64,000 nucleotides of DNA from SHLQ01 sp964610745 (GCA_964610745.1 CAZSYL010000016.1:1-64000), one strand, 5' to 3'. Shown: positions 27,008 to 36,217, counted from the first letter of the stretch. Program-made: numbers and translations. Notes: generated by a model not told the origin, from the letters alone.

Positions 27008-27588
27008 CAGGTATCTCCGAGAGTTCGGTTGAGTTCTTTCAGGGCCCGGTTCGTGCGGCTCTTCACCGTGCCCGGAGCAATGTCGAGCGCTTCGGCACAG
27101 GCTTCGATCGTCCAATCGAGGTAGTAGCGAAGAACGAGGACGTTCCGTTGATCCGCGGGCAGATCGGCCAACGCGTCCGCGAGTTGTGGATCTGGCGCAA
27201 CATCGACGGTCGAGTCCGGTCGCGCAATGTCAGACGCATAGCGCTTGTCGCGACTGCGACGGCGAAAGCGACTGGTCGCCCAGTTGTGTGCAGTCCGGTA
27301 GATCCAGGCTTGCGGTTCGTCGAACGACCCGACTGCCTTCCAGCGATGCAACGCCCGGGTAAATGCCTCGTCGATCGCCTCGTTTGCGAGCGCATCGTCT
27401 CGAAGTGAAAGCGACAGGGCGCGAACGAGCCGGCTGCGATCACGCTCGTATATGGAAGCGAAGTCGTGCCTCACCGAAACCGCGACCGGAGACTGTTTTG
27501 CTGCAGCCGAAAGCTTTGTCGGCGCGGCCGATGGCTCGATGCCTCGGTACGTTCTGGGGGCCACCCCGGTCTGCACGATCGTCTCCAC
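27007..27588 (-). CDS. ECF RNA polymerase sigma factor (SigE-like family)
   Basis: 193 residues. Region 2: FASIYERDRSRLVRALSLSL through EPQAWIYRTAHNWATSRFRR; region 4: LPADQRNVLVLRYYLDWTIE followed by ACAEALDIAPGTVKSRTNRA (helix-turn-helix). A 35-residue N-terminal extension is uncertain; the start used is a GTG. Directs RNA polymerase to a set of promoters under control of the coupled membrane protein downstream. Strongly similar in sequence and arrangement to the second sigma gene at 28.7 kb, indicating tandem duplication of the pair. Confidence 0.9.
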   Translation of the reverse strand: METIVQTGVAPRTYRGIEPSAAPTKLSAAAKQSPVAVSVRHDFASIYERDRSRLVRALSLSLRDDALANEAIDEAFTRALHRWKAVGSFDEPQAWIYRTAHNWATSRFRRRSRDKRYASDIARPDSTVDVAPDPQLADALADLPADQRNVLVLRYYLDWTIEACAEALDIAPGTVKSRTNRALKELNRTLGDT

Positions 27589-27658
27589 ACCGCATCTACG
27601 CCCATCTCACAAGAAAGGTTCCCAGAAATCTGGATTGCGGTCGATTCGTCGACAGGAC

Positions 27659-28723
27659 CTAACCGATTGGGATGCTCAGATAGATCGGGGCGGCACCGAG
27701 TTCCTGGCCATTCGAGGGGAAGAGCTGGATCAGCACCTCTTCGTCGTTGACCGCTACGAGCTGAACGACGTCGTTGGGCCCCACGCCCTGCGCATCGTAG
27801 GCAGCATCGATGTCAAAGGGCGACCAACGACCGGCGCTGCGAATGAAGAGATTGCGGACGGGAGTGTCGTTGTCGTTCCACGTTTCGATCGAAACGGCAA
27901 CCGTTGAGTCTCCGCTCACGAGCGACGCCGAGGAACGATCCTGGTCGACCGACGAAACGATTTCATCAACGGCAGAGAACGTATTGCCTTGATCGGTGGA
28001 CTCGAAGGTCAACCCGCTGTAACCAATGGCGATTAGATCGTCGTCGATCTCGCTGAGAAGAAACAGGCCTGAGCTCTGGACGATCTCGGCCACCGGTTCC
28101 CATTCTCCGCCGCGGTCAGACCTCAGCAAGACGTTCTCGATGCCTCCATCGACAGCTGCAATCACGAGTTGGTTGTCTCCCAATGTAGCGACCTGGGAAA
28201 TAAGCCCCGAAGGTGCTGAGCGCTGTTCATAGGGACCGCCGACGGGCCCCACGAGGAGCTGGCCCACAAACTCAGCGTCGGCCGAGTTGAGAGGGGTGGT
28301 GTGTACCAACACCTGACCGTCGTCGATATCGACGTCGAGAAGAGAGAGGCCCATTCCTGTGCTGTCGGTGAAGGGTACCTCGACGAGGTCCCAGTCGGTC
28401 AGATTCTCAGAACTACCGATCCAGAGTTGATCAACGCTCCTAAAGGCCGACACGAAGATGTCGTCTTCAGCGATTAACTCGACGAACTCCGAGCCGCCCG
28501 GAATCCCGCTGGTGGCTTCTTCGCTGAACGTCACNNNNNNNNNNNNNNNNNNNNNNNNNNNNNNNNNNNNNNNNNNNNNNNNNNNNNNNNNNNNNNNNNN
28601 NNNNNNNNNNNNNNNNNNNNNNNNNNNNNNNNNNGCGGTGAGATCTGCTGCGGTCGTAGAGAGTCCATCGATCACGTCCGGTCCGGATTGAAGATGCGAT
28701 CGAAGTTTGTCTTCAAGGTTCAT
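27659..28723 (-). CDS. Second membrane anti-sigma-like protein with Asp-box domain (interrupted by assembly gap)
   Basis: Starts at the ATG at 28723, overlapping the sigma stop by four bases (ATGA): MNLEDKLRSHLQSGPDVIDG, then 100 Ns where the membrane span should be. After the gap comes an extracytoplasmic beta-rich domain with Asp-box-like motifs (SSENLTDWDLV, RSDRGGEWEPV, STDQGNTFSAV). The frame agrees across the gap as drawn, but the gap is of standard size, so length is uncertain. Same architecture as the protein at 25.5-27.0 kb. The anti-sigma role is inferred from the operon. Confidence 0.72.
   Translation of the reverse strand: MNLEDKLRSHLQSGPDVIDGLSTTAADLTXXXXXXXXXXXXXXXXXXXXXXXXXXXXXXXXXXVTFSEEATSGIPGGSEFVELIAEDDIFVSAFRSVDQLWIGSSENLTDWDLVEVPFTDSTGMGLSLLDVDIDDGQVLVHTTPLNSADAEFVGQLLVGPVGGPYEQRSAPSGLISQVATLGDNQLVIAAVDGGIENVLLRSDRGGEWEPVAEIVQSSGLFLLSEIDDDLIAIGYSGLTFESTDQGNTFSAVDEIVSSVDQDRSSASLVSGDSTVAVSIETWNDNDTPVRNLFIRSAGRWSPFDIDAAYDAQGVGPNDVVQLVAVNDEEVLIQLFPSNGQELGAAPIYLSIPIG
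28535..28634. other. Assembly gap (100 N)
   Basis: Gap within the second anti-sigma-like gene, in the region expected to encode the membrane span and acidic linker. Confidence 0.95.
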
Positions 28724-29289
28724 CGTGCACCTCCGTGGCCCGCTTCGGTAATGTCGCCGGACGCGCCCCGAGCGTTCGGGTCGTCGAGGACCTTTGTGAG
28801 TCCATCTAGTGCTCGGCTGGTTCGACTCTTCACTGTGCCGGGTGAAATCTTGAGCGCTTCAGCGGTGGCATTGACATCCCAGTCGTAGAAGTAGCGCAGC
28901 ACGATAACTGCGCGGTGGTCATCAGAAAGTGTTGCGAGAGCCTCTTCGATTTCAGGATCAAAGTCCGGGTCGAGGGAAGCCTCGGGTCGAGCGATTCGGG
29001 GTGCGTAGTCTCTGTCCCGCTTCTTGCGCCGAAAGCGGCTCGTGGCCCAGTTCAGCGCAACTCGATACACCCAGCCCTCCGGATGGCTGTACGAACCGAC
29101 CTTGTTCCAACGCTGCACGGCTCGGGTCATGGCTTCGTCGACCGCTTCAGCGGCGAGGTCTGCGTCACCGATCGTCATGGCGAGCGCGCGAACCAGCCGG
29201 TTGCGGTGTACCTCAAAAAAGTCGGCAAACGACATCGTGGACGCCCGAGGAGCCACGACGGCGTTATCGCCGGAGGTGTGTGCAGCCAT
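28720..29289 (-). CDS. ECF RNA polymerase sigma factor (SigE-like family), second copy
   Basis: About 189 residues from the ATG at 29289 (MAAHTSGDNAVVAPRAS); the frame is open further upstream but would approach the divergent oxidoreductase start, and no good ribosome site settles the choice. Region 2: FADFFEVHRNRLVRALAMTI and EGWVYRVALNWATSRFRRKK; region 4: LSDDHRAVIVLRYFYDWDVN and ATAEALKISPGTVKSRTSRA. Paralogue of the sigma factor 1.5 kb downstream; each is followed by its own overlapping membrane partner. Confidence 0.88.
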   Translation of the reverse strand: MAAHTSGDNAVVAPRASTMSFADFFEVHRNRLVRALAMTIGDADLAAEAVDEAMTRAVQRWNKVGSYSHPEGWVYRVALNWATSRFRRKKRDRDYAPRIARPEASLDPDFDPEIEEALATLSDDHRAVIVLRYFYDWDVNATAEALKISPGTVKSRTSRALDGLTKVLDDPNARGASGDITEAGHGGAR

Positions 29290-29384
29290 TGCCACAGTTG
29301 TAGTGGTCACGCGAAGTACACGCAGGGACCGCCCGATTGGTTCCATCGATCTCGAAGAAGATTCGCGTCGATAACCTTCGGCCC

Positions 29385-30308
29385 ATGACCGCAACCATTC
29401 GTTTCTCGGCCTCGATCGGCCAGACCCCTATCGACCAAGTTGTCGCGACCGCCCAACGAGCTGAAGAACTCGGCTTTCACTCGGTGACCGTGCCGGATCA
29501 TTTCGACGATCAGCCGGCACCGTTGATCGCGCTCACCGCTGTCGCCGCCGCCACCTCGACGATTCGTGTACTCCCCTTAGTTCTCGCAAACGACTACCGC
29601 CATCCGGTTGTGCTCGCCAAAGAATTCGCCACACTTGATGCCATCTCAAACGGGCGGCTCGAAGCAGGACTTGGGGCGGGATGGATGAAGACCGACTACG
29701 AGCTGTCGGGGATTCAACTCGACTCGCCGGGTACACGCATTCGCCGATTGAGTGAATCGGTCGACATCATCTCTGCTCTCCTCCGCGGCGAGAGCCTTGA
29801 GGTGGATGGCGAGTTCTATACGGTTCGTGGATCGGCAGGATCCCCTCTCCCCGCTCAGACCAACGGTGTGCCGATCATGCTCGCTGGTGGCAAGGAGAAA
29901 ATGTTGACCCTCGCCGGCGAGAAGGCCGACATCGTCGGGATCAACCCCGGGCTTGCCGCTGGAGTCATCGACGAGCGGGCAGGTCAAGATGCGACCCTCG
30001 AACGGACTGATCAAAAGCTCGACTGGGTTCGCAATGCTGCCGGGCCGAGATTCGACTCATTGATCATCCAGACGCGAATTCACCTAGCGATGATCGCCGA
30101 TGACCGCGAAGCGGTCGCAAACGAAATGGCACCTCTTCTTGGAATCAACCCCGCTGAGGCGCTCGCGTCGCCACACGCTCTGGTCGGGACGGTCGACCAG
30201 GTCGTCGACGAAGTCAAGCAATGGCGTGAGCGCTGGGGTTTCTCTTACATTTCGATCAACGCGGACGTGATGGAGGACTTCGCCCCCGTGATCGAGCGGC
30301 TCAGCTGA
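29385..30308 (+). CDS. Luciferase-fold (LLM class) F420-dependent oxidoreductase
   Basis: 307 residues, TIM-barrel luciferase-like monooxygenase family. Start at 29385 gives MTATIRFSASIG. Seen: AQRAEELGFHSVTVPDHF, LPLVLANDYRHPVVLAKEFA, TLDAISNGRLEAGLGAGWM and PIMLAGGKEKMLTLAGEKAD. These match the MSMEG_2516-type subfamily of F420-dependent enzymes as I recall it, so F420 is more likely than FMN, but the cofactor is inference and the substrate unknown. Divergent from the sigma gene, convergent with hemD. Confidence 0.85.
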   Translation: MTATIRFSASIGQTPIDQVVATAQRAEELGFHSVTVPDHFDDQPAPLIALTAVAAATSTIRVLPLVLANDYRHPVVLAKEFATLDAISNGRLEAGLGAGWMKTDYELSGIQLDSPGTRIRRLSESVDIISALLRGESLEVDGEFYTVRGSAGSPLPAQTNGVPIMLAGGKEKMLTLAGEKADIVGINPGLAAGVIDERAGQDATLERTDQKLDWVRNAAGPRFDSLIIQTRIHLAMIADDREAVANEMAPLLGINPAEALASPHALVGTVDQVVDEVKQWRERWGFSYISINADVMEDFAPVIERLS

Positions 30309-30341
30309 ACCAGTCGGCGGGTATCTAGCGTCGGAGGCCTG

Positions 30342-31070
30342 CTACGTCCCGGCAACCGCTCGAACGATGGCATCGATCGCCGGCGCTTTGCTTACCTCAA
30401 CGTCGAAGCCAAAGCCTCGCGCCGCCTCCGCGGTGACCGCGCCGATGCACACGGCTCGCTTTGGCGTCAACGCCACATGCTCCACGTAGCGATCAACAGC
30501 TGAAGGCGAGGCGAAGACGACAACGTCGGCGTCAGCGGCGGCGGCGACCGCCGACGCGTCCAATTCGGGCATGACGTTGCGGTACGCGGCAACGACTTCC
30601 ACTTCGACGCCGCGTGCGCGCAGCCCGTCAGCAAGTTCGCTACGGCCCACTTCGGCCTGGGCAATGAGCACGCGGCCATAGAACGCAACATCGGTGAACG
30701 CCTCCAACAATCCCTTCGATGACGCGACCTCGGGGATGAGATTGGCTGGCCAGCCCGCTTGCGCGAACACCCGGCCAGTTCCCCCTGCGAGCACTGCGAG
30801 GTTAGGAACCGTGCTCGGAAGAGACAGACCGACAACTCGTCGCGCGCCGTTAGGAGACAGAACTACCAACCAGTCCGAGGCAACCAACTGCGTCACCGCC
30901 TTCCGAAGCGCCTCACCGCCGTCGGTTGCGTCAAGAATTTCGAGGAGCGGCAAGTTGACTGGTATCGCGCCAGCGGCTTCCAGTGCGGACACGAGCGGCG
31001 CTCCCTGGGGCGCGGCCCGTGTGACAACAACACGCCGTCCACCGAGCCCGATGTCGGACTCGGTGCTCAT
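30342..31070 (-). CDS. hemD: Uroporphyrinogen-III synthase
   Basis: Cyclises hydroxymethylbilane with inversion of ring D to uroporphyrinogen III, the heme/cobalamin branch precursor. 242 residues from the ATG at 31070, one base after the hemC stop (TGAAATG). HemD is poorly conserved; supported here by RRVVVTRAAPQGAPLVSALE at the N-terminus, FYGRVLIAQAEVGRSELAD, VVAAYRNVMP, VVFASPSAVDRYVEHV and CIGAVTAEAARGFGFDVEVS. Last gene of the rex-hem cluster. Confidence 0.92.
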   Translation of the reverse strand: MSTESDIGLGGRRVVVTRAAPQGAPLVSALEAAGAIPVNLPLLEILDATDGGEALRKAVTQLVASDWLVVLSPNGARRVVGLSLPSTVPNLAVLAGGTGRVFAQAGWPANLIPEVASSKGLLEAFTDVAFYGRVLIAQAEVGRSELADGLRARGVEVEVVAAYRNVMPELDASAVAAAADADVVVFASPSAVDRYVEHVALTPKRAVCIGAVTAEAARGFGFDVEVSKAPAIDAIVRAVAGT

Positions 31071-31071
31071 T

Positions 31072-31938
31072 TCAGACAAGCCGAGCTCGGAGATCCGCTG
31101 CCAGTCCTCGACCGATGGCTTCGCCATCGCTACCGGTACGCATTTCGCAATGAAGTTGATCGTCGCCGTCGGAGAGCATGCCGCGAACCTCGACGAGGTC
31201 ACCCTCGAGCAGCCGGGCATACGCCCCCGCAGGAAGGTTGCAATCGCCGCCCAACTCGATGAGAAAAGCGCGCTCTGCCGAAAGCACTCGATGCGCTTTG
31301 GGATCATCGATTTTGGCTAGAGCTTCGATCGTCGGGTGATCGTCGACCCGACACTCAATCGCGAGCGAGCCCTGCCCCACCTGCGGAAGCATGGTGTCGA
31401 TACCGAGCCGTTCAACAACGTGTGGCGTGAGGTCGAGCCGATCGAGCGCTGCTGCGGCCATGACGACAGCGTCCAGCTCGCCGACACGCGCCAAGCGTGT
31501 ATCGATATTCCCCCGGATCTCGACGAGCTCGACGTCGGGCCGTGCAGCTGCGATCTGCACTTGTCGACGGATCGAACCTGTCCCGACCTTGGCCCCCTGA
31601 GGGAGATCGGCCAGAGTGCTACCAACGAGCGCATCTCGGTGGTCAGCTCGGGCCGGCACCGCGCAAATCACGAGACCATCGGGAGTCAGCGCTGGAAGAT
31701 CCTTGGCCGAGTGAACAGCGATGTCGGCTCGCCCGTCGAGGACTGCTGCTTGCACCTCCTTCACGAAGACGCCCTTGCCCCCAATCTCATGAAGCGGCGT
31801 CACCTTGTCGCGATCGCCCGCCGTCGAGACCAGCAATGGCTCAACCTCAGGGCCGCCAGCGCTGGCGAGTAGATCCGCGACGTAGTGGGTCTGCCAACGG
31901 GCAAGCGCGCTGGCGCGAGTGGCGGCAGAGATGATCAC
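31072..31938 (-). CDS. hemC: Porphobilinogen deaminase (hydroxymethylbilane synthase)
   Basis: Polymerises four porphobilinogens to hydroxymethylbilane. 288 residues, slightly shorter than the usual 305-320, with a reduced C-terminal domain. Seen: ATRASALARWQTHYVADLL, GRADIAVHSAKDLPA (catalytic Asp region), GTGSIRRQVQIAAARPDVE, VGQGSLAIECR, and GGDCNLPAGAYA, whose Cys carries the dipyrromethane cofactor. Lies 32 bases after hemA on the same strand. Confidence 0.96.
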   Translation of the reverse strand: MIISAATRASALARWQTHYVADLLASAGGPEVEPLLVSTAGDRDKVTPLHEIGGKGVFVKEVQAAVLDGRADIAVHSAKDLPALTPDGLVICAVPARADHRDALVGSTLADLPQGAKVGTGSIRRQVQIAAARPDVELVEIRGNIDTRLARVGELDAVVMAAAALDRLDLTPHVVERLGIDTMLPQVGQGSLAIECRVDDHPTIEALAKIDDPKAHRVLSAERAFLIELGGDCNLPAGAYARLLEGDLVEVRGMLSDGDDQLHCEMRTGSDGEAIGRGLAADLRARLV

Positions 31939-31970
31939 GACTCGACCCTACGATCGAACATCAAATCCGT

Positions 31971-33233
31971 CTACTGATCGAGATCGAGGTCGAACAGTTC
32001 CTGGAGTGCTTCGGCGAGACGCTCGCCCTTCGCAGTTCCAGCGTTCTCGCGCAAGGCGGACATGGGCGCATGAAGCAACTTGTTGAGCAGCGTCCGCGTC
32101 GCAGCATCGAGCTCAGCGAGGGTCGTCTCATCGATGTTGTCCCTGCGTCGATCGACTTCGGCGCTGCGGAGCGCCTCAACATCGTTGCGGAACAGCTTCA
32201 CGAGCGGTTCGACTTTGCGAGAGGCAGCGGTGTTACCGAATCGTACGACCTCTTCGTCGATGAGCTTTCGAACCGCAACGATCTCGCCGCGGCGTTCAGC
32301 CCGACCGACCTCGGCAAAGGCGGTGAGGTCTTCCATGTCGAGCAGTGTGACGTTTTCGATATCGGCAGCTGCCGGATCGACGTCTCGCGGTACAGCAATA
32401 TCGACGATCAGCATTGGACGATCTGTTCGCTCTGCCATGACGCCGGCAAGCACGTCATGTCCGACCATCAGGTCGTTCGCGCCTGTGCCGGTAAGAAGAA
32501 CATCGATGTCGGAGATAGTGTCGCCGAGAGCGCTGAGTGGAACCACGTCTCCGCCAACTCGTTCGGCCAGTCGGGTAGCTCGTTCAATCGAGCGGTTGCA
32601 GATGACGATGCGGCGCGTGCCCGCATCGCGAAGTGCAACGGTCATTCCTTCGCTCATCTCACCTGCGCCGAGGACACAGATCGACCGGCCATCGAGGGAG
32701 CCAAGTCGTTCGGTCGCCATGGCAACAGCGGCCCTCGACACCGAGGTGATGTTGCGACCAATAGCGGTCGATGACCGGACCTTACGACCCGCGGTGCCAG
32801 CAGCCGAGAAGAGGTCGGTCAGTTCGAGGCCGACGGTTCCGGCGGACTTCGCCATTTCGAAGGCGGTCCGTACCTGGCCCTGAATCTCGGTCTCGCCGAG
32901 AACGGCGGAGTCGAGTCCACAGGCCACACCGAAGAGATGGCGCGCCGCGTCTTCATCAGCATGAATATAGAGATGGTCGGCGAAGTCTGTGAGATCCAGA
33001 CCCGAATGACGCGACAGGCTGTTTCGAACATCGGCAAACGCTGGGTGAAAGCGCTCGACACGAACGTAAATCTCGGTTCGGTTGCACGTAGAAAGCACGA
33101 CCGCTTCGGAGATTTCATCCGATGCAGTGAGGTCGTCGAGAACCTTCACGAGGTAGTCGGCACTAATAGCGAGCTTCTCGAATGCGTCGATTGGAATCGA
33201 CCGCTGATTCACCCCTACGACTACGACGGACAT
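31971..33233 (-). CDS. hemA: Glutamyl-tRNA reductase
   Basis: First committed step of C5-pathway tetrapyrrole synthesis: NADPH reduction of glutamyl-tRNA(Glu) to glutamate-1-semialdehyde. 420 residues. Seen: VVLSTCNRTEIYVRV with the catalytic Cys, HLFGVACGLDSAVLGETEIQGQ, the Rossmann motif ICVLGAGEMSEGMTVAL, and a C-terminal dimerisation helix. GAGG lies just upstream of the ATG. In Streptomyces hemACD directly follow rex in one Rex-regulated operon; here a protease gene lies between. Confidence 0.97.
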   Translation of the reverse strand: MSVVVVGVNQRSIPIDAFEKLAISADYLVKVLDDLTASDEISEAVVLSTCNRTEIYVRVERFHPAFADVRNSLSRHSGLDLTDFADHLYIHADEDAARHLFGVACGLDSAVLGETEIQGQVRTAFEMAKSAGTVGLELTDLFSAAGTAGRKVRSSTAIGRNITSVSRAAVAMATERLGSLDGRSICVLGAGEMSEGMTVALRDAGTRRIVICNRSIERATRLAERVGGDVVPLSALGDTISDIDVLLTGTGANDLMVGHDVLAGVMAERTDRPMLIVDIAVPRDVDPAAADIENVTLLDMEDLTAFAEVGRAERRGEIVAVRKLIDEEVVRFGNTAASRKVEPLVKLFRNDVEALRSAEVDRRRDNIDETTLAELDAATRTLLNKLLHAPMSALRENAGTAKGERLAEALQELFDLDLDQ

Positions 33234-33365
33234 CTGACCTCAGACTCGTAACTTCAACCTGTCCAATACTACCGGATTCAGCCTCTCGCTCCCGTGTCAC
33301 CTCTGCCAACTTCTTCGCAAGTTCTCTTGTCACACCATCCCACCAAGAATTGGGCCTAGTGGGTG

Positions 33366-35447
33366 TTAGGCGGCGAGATCGCTGTCGGAATCGGGGGCGG
33401 ACTCGATATCGGCATCGCCGTCTGACGCCGTCGAGGTACCGGCCGTTTCTCCTTCGAGCGACGCCGCGAGTTGTGCGGCCTGGTGAGAGGAACGCCACGC
33501 GACGAACGCCACGGCCATCAGGACAAGTGCTGACACCAGGAACACGATCGTCAGGCGCAGAGCCCCGGACCGGTCAGCATCCAGCAGTATCGAGTCGAAC
33601 TCCGCCGCGGTCTGGTCGACCCGGACGAAGTCGTCGTCAGCAAGCGCTTCCAACGCTCCGGTCAACAGCTCTGGTGGATCGTCACGACCGACAAAGCCAA
33701 TACGTTGACGGAAGGTCAGCCCACGTTCGACACTCTCCTGCATCGACGAGATTGCCTCGACGGATCGGAACTGGCCATCGAGCAATCTAAGCGCCTCATC
33801 GAAGTTGGTCTCACCCTGTTCGTAGGCCAGTTGGGGAGCGTTGGACACCACGATGTTGGTGCCGTCAACTTCTGCCTGGAGTTGCAGATAGCGGTCCTGT
33901 ACTGCGCGGGCTTGTTCGAGAAGAAGATCAGCCGTATCGAAATCCCACCGCTCCAACGCTGTTCGTATCGAGGGAGAGACCTCCCATTGCGGATTCCGTT
34001 CGCTCAAGATCTCATAGTCGATGCGGGCCTGCCTGCGCCGCTCCAGCGTCTCGATGCCAGCCTCATTGGCGACGAAGTCTGAAAACAGCTGTTCGAGCCT
34101 TTCGGCTTCTTCGGTCGTGGCATAGCTCGAAGTCAGATCGAGCAGACGGCGCCAATCGTCTCTCGCCGAGCTGGTCTCCGAAGCGTCACCGCTGGGGTAG
34201 CTCGGGCGCGATTGGTCAACATCGGCCAAGACAGCTTGCATCCCGTCCAGTCCAATGATGTCGACGATCTGGCGAACGGTGTACCACGAAGTTTCGTAGC
34301 CGTAGGCCTCCTGATCCTGAAACTCCTCAGAGTTGGTTCTACCCGCAAGTGCGCTGTCCCAGTCTTGGAGCGCCTGAGCGCCCCGGTCGGTGAGGCGAGG
34401 AACAGCCGGCGGGGTCTCCTGTTCGAGGTTGAGTTCGGCTTGTGCCCTAAATGTGAACTCTTCGGCGAGACCTTCGACGATCCAGCGGTCAGTGAACAAG
34501 TCGATGTTGAACCACGCATGACTCAGCTCGTGAAGCATCACCGCGTCGTCCAGATCGTTGCCGATGTCTATCGAGGTGTCGACTGGGTTGTACCAGCCTG
34601 CGTATCCAAAAAAGTACGGTGTGACCGACTCGGTTACTTCGAGCGTCGACTGGTCCGGGACCTCCAACCCAATGAGTTCTTCGAGAACGGGTAGGCCGCT
34701 CCTGATGGTCTCGGCTGCGAAGTCCGCCCAAATATCGTCCCCAGGCCACGAGTTCACCTCGATGTCTTGTCCCGCGACCGTGAACCGTTCGCTCTCGAGC
34801 GCCCTGTCATTGGTGACCGTCACATAGGCGAACAGGTCGGTTGGTACCTCAAAGTCGATCGGCTCCCAAAAGGTAAAGCCGTCATCTGATCCACTCAAAC
34901 GAAGCGAGTTACCCACGTCGTTGAGCTGCACTTCGGGAGGGACGCGAAGCGTCAAGGACCCCTGGCCAGGATCGGAGAACGACCACAAGGCAAAGGCCGA
35001 ATGTGCCGGGTTCGAGAAGAAGAGACCATCGCCTCGCAGCTCGCCTGCGGGTAGATCGAAGGAAACCTCAAAGGTTCGGCTCTGTCCCGATCTCAGTTGG
35101 GTCGGAAGGGGAACCGCACGCAGTTCGAAGAACTCGTCGATTGGGCTGGCGGTGCCGGAAAGCGTTGCCCCCGCCGATGAAATGACCAGATTTTCAACGC
35201 CGATCGGGGTCACCAGGAACAGCTCATCGAAGAACGAAAAGAAGATCGAGTCACCTTCTCGACGTTCGACCGTGGTGTTGGTCATGGTCGCCGTGGTCTC
35301 GACCCGCACGACACCTTCCTCAACTATAAAGACGGTGTCCTCACTGTAGCTAAGGCCTTCGGTCTGCGCGCCGAGGAGCGGCGCGCCAAAAAAGAACACT
35401 CCGATCATCAAGATCGCGGCCAACAGAACCCTCTTCACCCATTCCAA
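33366..35447 (-). CDS. Membrane-anchored zinc metallopeptidase, gluzincin-like
   Basis: 693 residues. N-terminal signal segment (VLLAAILMIGVFFFGAPLLG), a large extracytoplasmic part, and a C-terminal span (LRLTIVFLVSALVLMAVAFVAW) with an acidic cytosolic tail. HELSH at residues 306-310 in AVMLHELSHAWFN, followed by a Glu in IVEGLAEEFT, gives the HExxH...E gluzincin pattern. The upstream beta-rich part and downstream helical part resemble M1-type proteases, but no M1 GxMEN motif is seen. Substrate unknown. Sits between rex and hemA, 42 bases after rex, so probably co-transcribed under Rex. Confidence 0.8.
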   Translation of the reverse strand: MEWVKRVLLAAILMIGVFFFGAPLLGAQTEGLSYSEDTVFIVEEGVVRVETTATMTNTTVERREGDSIFFSFFDELFLVTPIGVENLVISSAGATLSGTASPIDEFFELRAVPLPTQLRSGQSRTFEVSFDLPAGELRGDGLFFSNPAHSAFALWSFSDPGQGSLTLRVPPEVQLNDVGNSLRLSGSDDGFTFWEPIDFEVPTDLFAYVTVTNDRALESERFTVAGQDIEVNSWPGDDIWADFAAETIRSGLPVLEELIGLEVPDQSTLEVTESVTPYFFGYAGWYNPVDTSIDIGNDLDDAVMLHELSHAWFNIDLFTDRWIVEGLAEEFTFRAQAELNLEQETPPAVPRLTDRGAQALQDWDSALAGRTNSEEFQDQEAYGYETSWYTVRQIVDIIGLDGMQAVLADVDQSRPSYPSGDASETSSARDDWRRLLDLTSSYATTEEAERLEQLFSDFVANEAGIETLERRRQARIDYEILSERNPQWEVSPSIRTALERWDFDTADLLLEQARAVQDRYLQLQAEVDGTNIVVSNAPQLAYEQGETNFDEALRLLDGQFRSVEAISSMQESVERGLTFRQRIGFVGRDDPPELLTGALEALADDDFVRVDQTAAEFDSILLDADRSGALRLTIVFLVSALVLMAVAFVAWRSSHQAAQLAASLEGETAGTSTASDGDADIESAPDSDSDLAA

Positions 35448-35488
35448 TCGGCGGTGTTCTCGCTGGTTTGATGTACTCGGTCGAGCTT

Positions 35489-36157
35489 CTAGCCGGCGCG
35501 GCCCGCTGACTCCGAACCGTCGAGGGTCTCCCGTTGCTGGTAGTAACCGAGAATTTGGAGTTCCGTTGCAAGGTCGACCTTGCGAATCGGCACTGAATCA
35601 GGGACTTGAAGCACCGTCGGGGCGAAGGTGAGAATCGATCGAACACCGGCTCCGACCAACGCGTCGCACACGTCCTGTGCTGCCGATGCCGGAGTCGCAA
35701 TAATCCCGACGGCAATCCCAAGTTCAGAGACTGCCTTAGCCAGGTCATCGATGTGACTCACAACGATTCCGTCGATCTCCTGACCAACTTTTTCGGCCAG
35801 GGTGTCAACGAGGGCAACGATTGGAAACCCGCGGCTTTGGAAGCCGCCGTAATGGGCAAGGGCTTGTCCGAGGTTGCCCATGCCAACGATCGCAACTGGC
35901 GCTTCTGTTCCGAGGCCAAGTGCACTGTCGATCTGACGCAGCAACAACTCGGCGTCGTAACCCACTCCCCGCACGCCATACGTGCCGAGATAGCTGAGGT
36001 CTTTGCGGACTTTGGCCGCGTTCACGCCAGCTAGTTCCGCTAGATCAGCCGAACTAACCGTGGAGCCGCCATCAGCGACGATCTCCAACAGTGAGCGGCG
36101 GTACACCGGAAGACGCGACACGGTCGCGTCTGGGATCTCTCTAATTTCGTCCTTCAC
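35489..36157 (-). CDS. rex: Redox-sensing transcriptional repressor Rex
   Basis: NADH/NAD+-sensing repressor of respiratory and heme genes. About 222 residues from the GTG at 36157 (VKDEIREIPDATVSRLPVYR). N-terminal winged helix with VSSADLAELAGVNAAKVRKD and LSYLGTYGVRGVGYDAELL; Rossmann domain with VAIVGMGNLGQALAHYGGF; C-terminal swapped helix ELQILGYYQQRE. An 18-base Rex operator lies 43 bases upstream of the start, indicating autoregulation. First gene of the rex-protease-hemACD set. Confidence 0.94.
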   Translation of the reverse strand: MKDEIREIPDATVSRLPVYRRSLLEIVADGGSTVSSADLAELAGVNAAKVRKDLSYLGTYGVRGVGYDAELLLRQIDSALGLGTEAPVAIVGMGNLGQALAHYGGFQSRGFPIVALVDTLAEKVGQEIDGIVVSHIDDLAKAVSELGIAVGIIATPASAAQDVCDALVGAGVRSILTFAPTVLQVPDSVPIRKVDLATELQILGYYQQRETLDGSESAGRAG

Positions 36158-36199
36158 AGCCTGCCTGATCGCCCTTGAATCATCACCACACAGTACCGC

Positions 36200-36217
36200 T
36201 TGTGCACGAACGCACAA
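36200..36217. promoter_or_regulatory. Rex operator (ROP) upstream of rex
   Basis: TTGTGCACGAACGCACAA, an exact match to the Rex consensus TTGTG-N8-CACAA. Lies between the divergent rex and CAP-protein genes, 43 bases before the rex GTG. A further inverted repeat GTGGGT-N7-ACCCAC is at 36232-36250. Confidence 0.85.
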
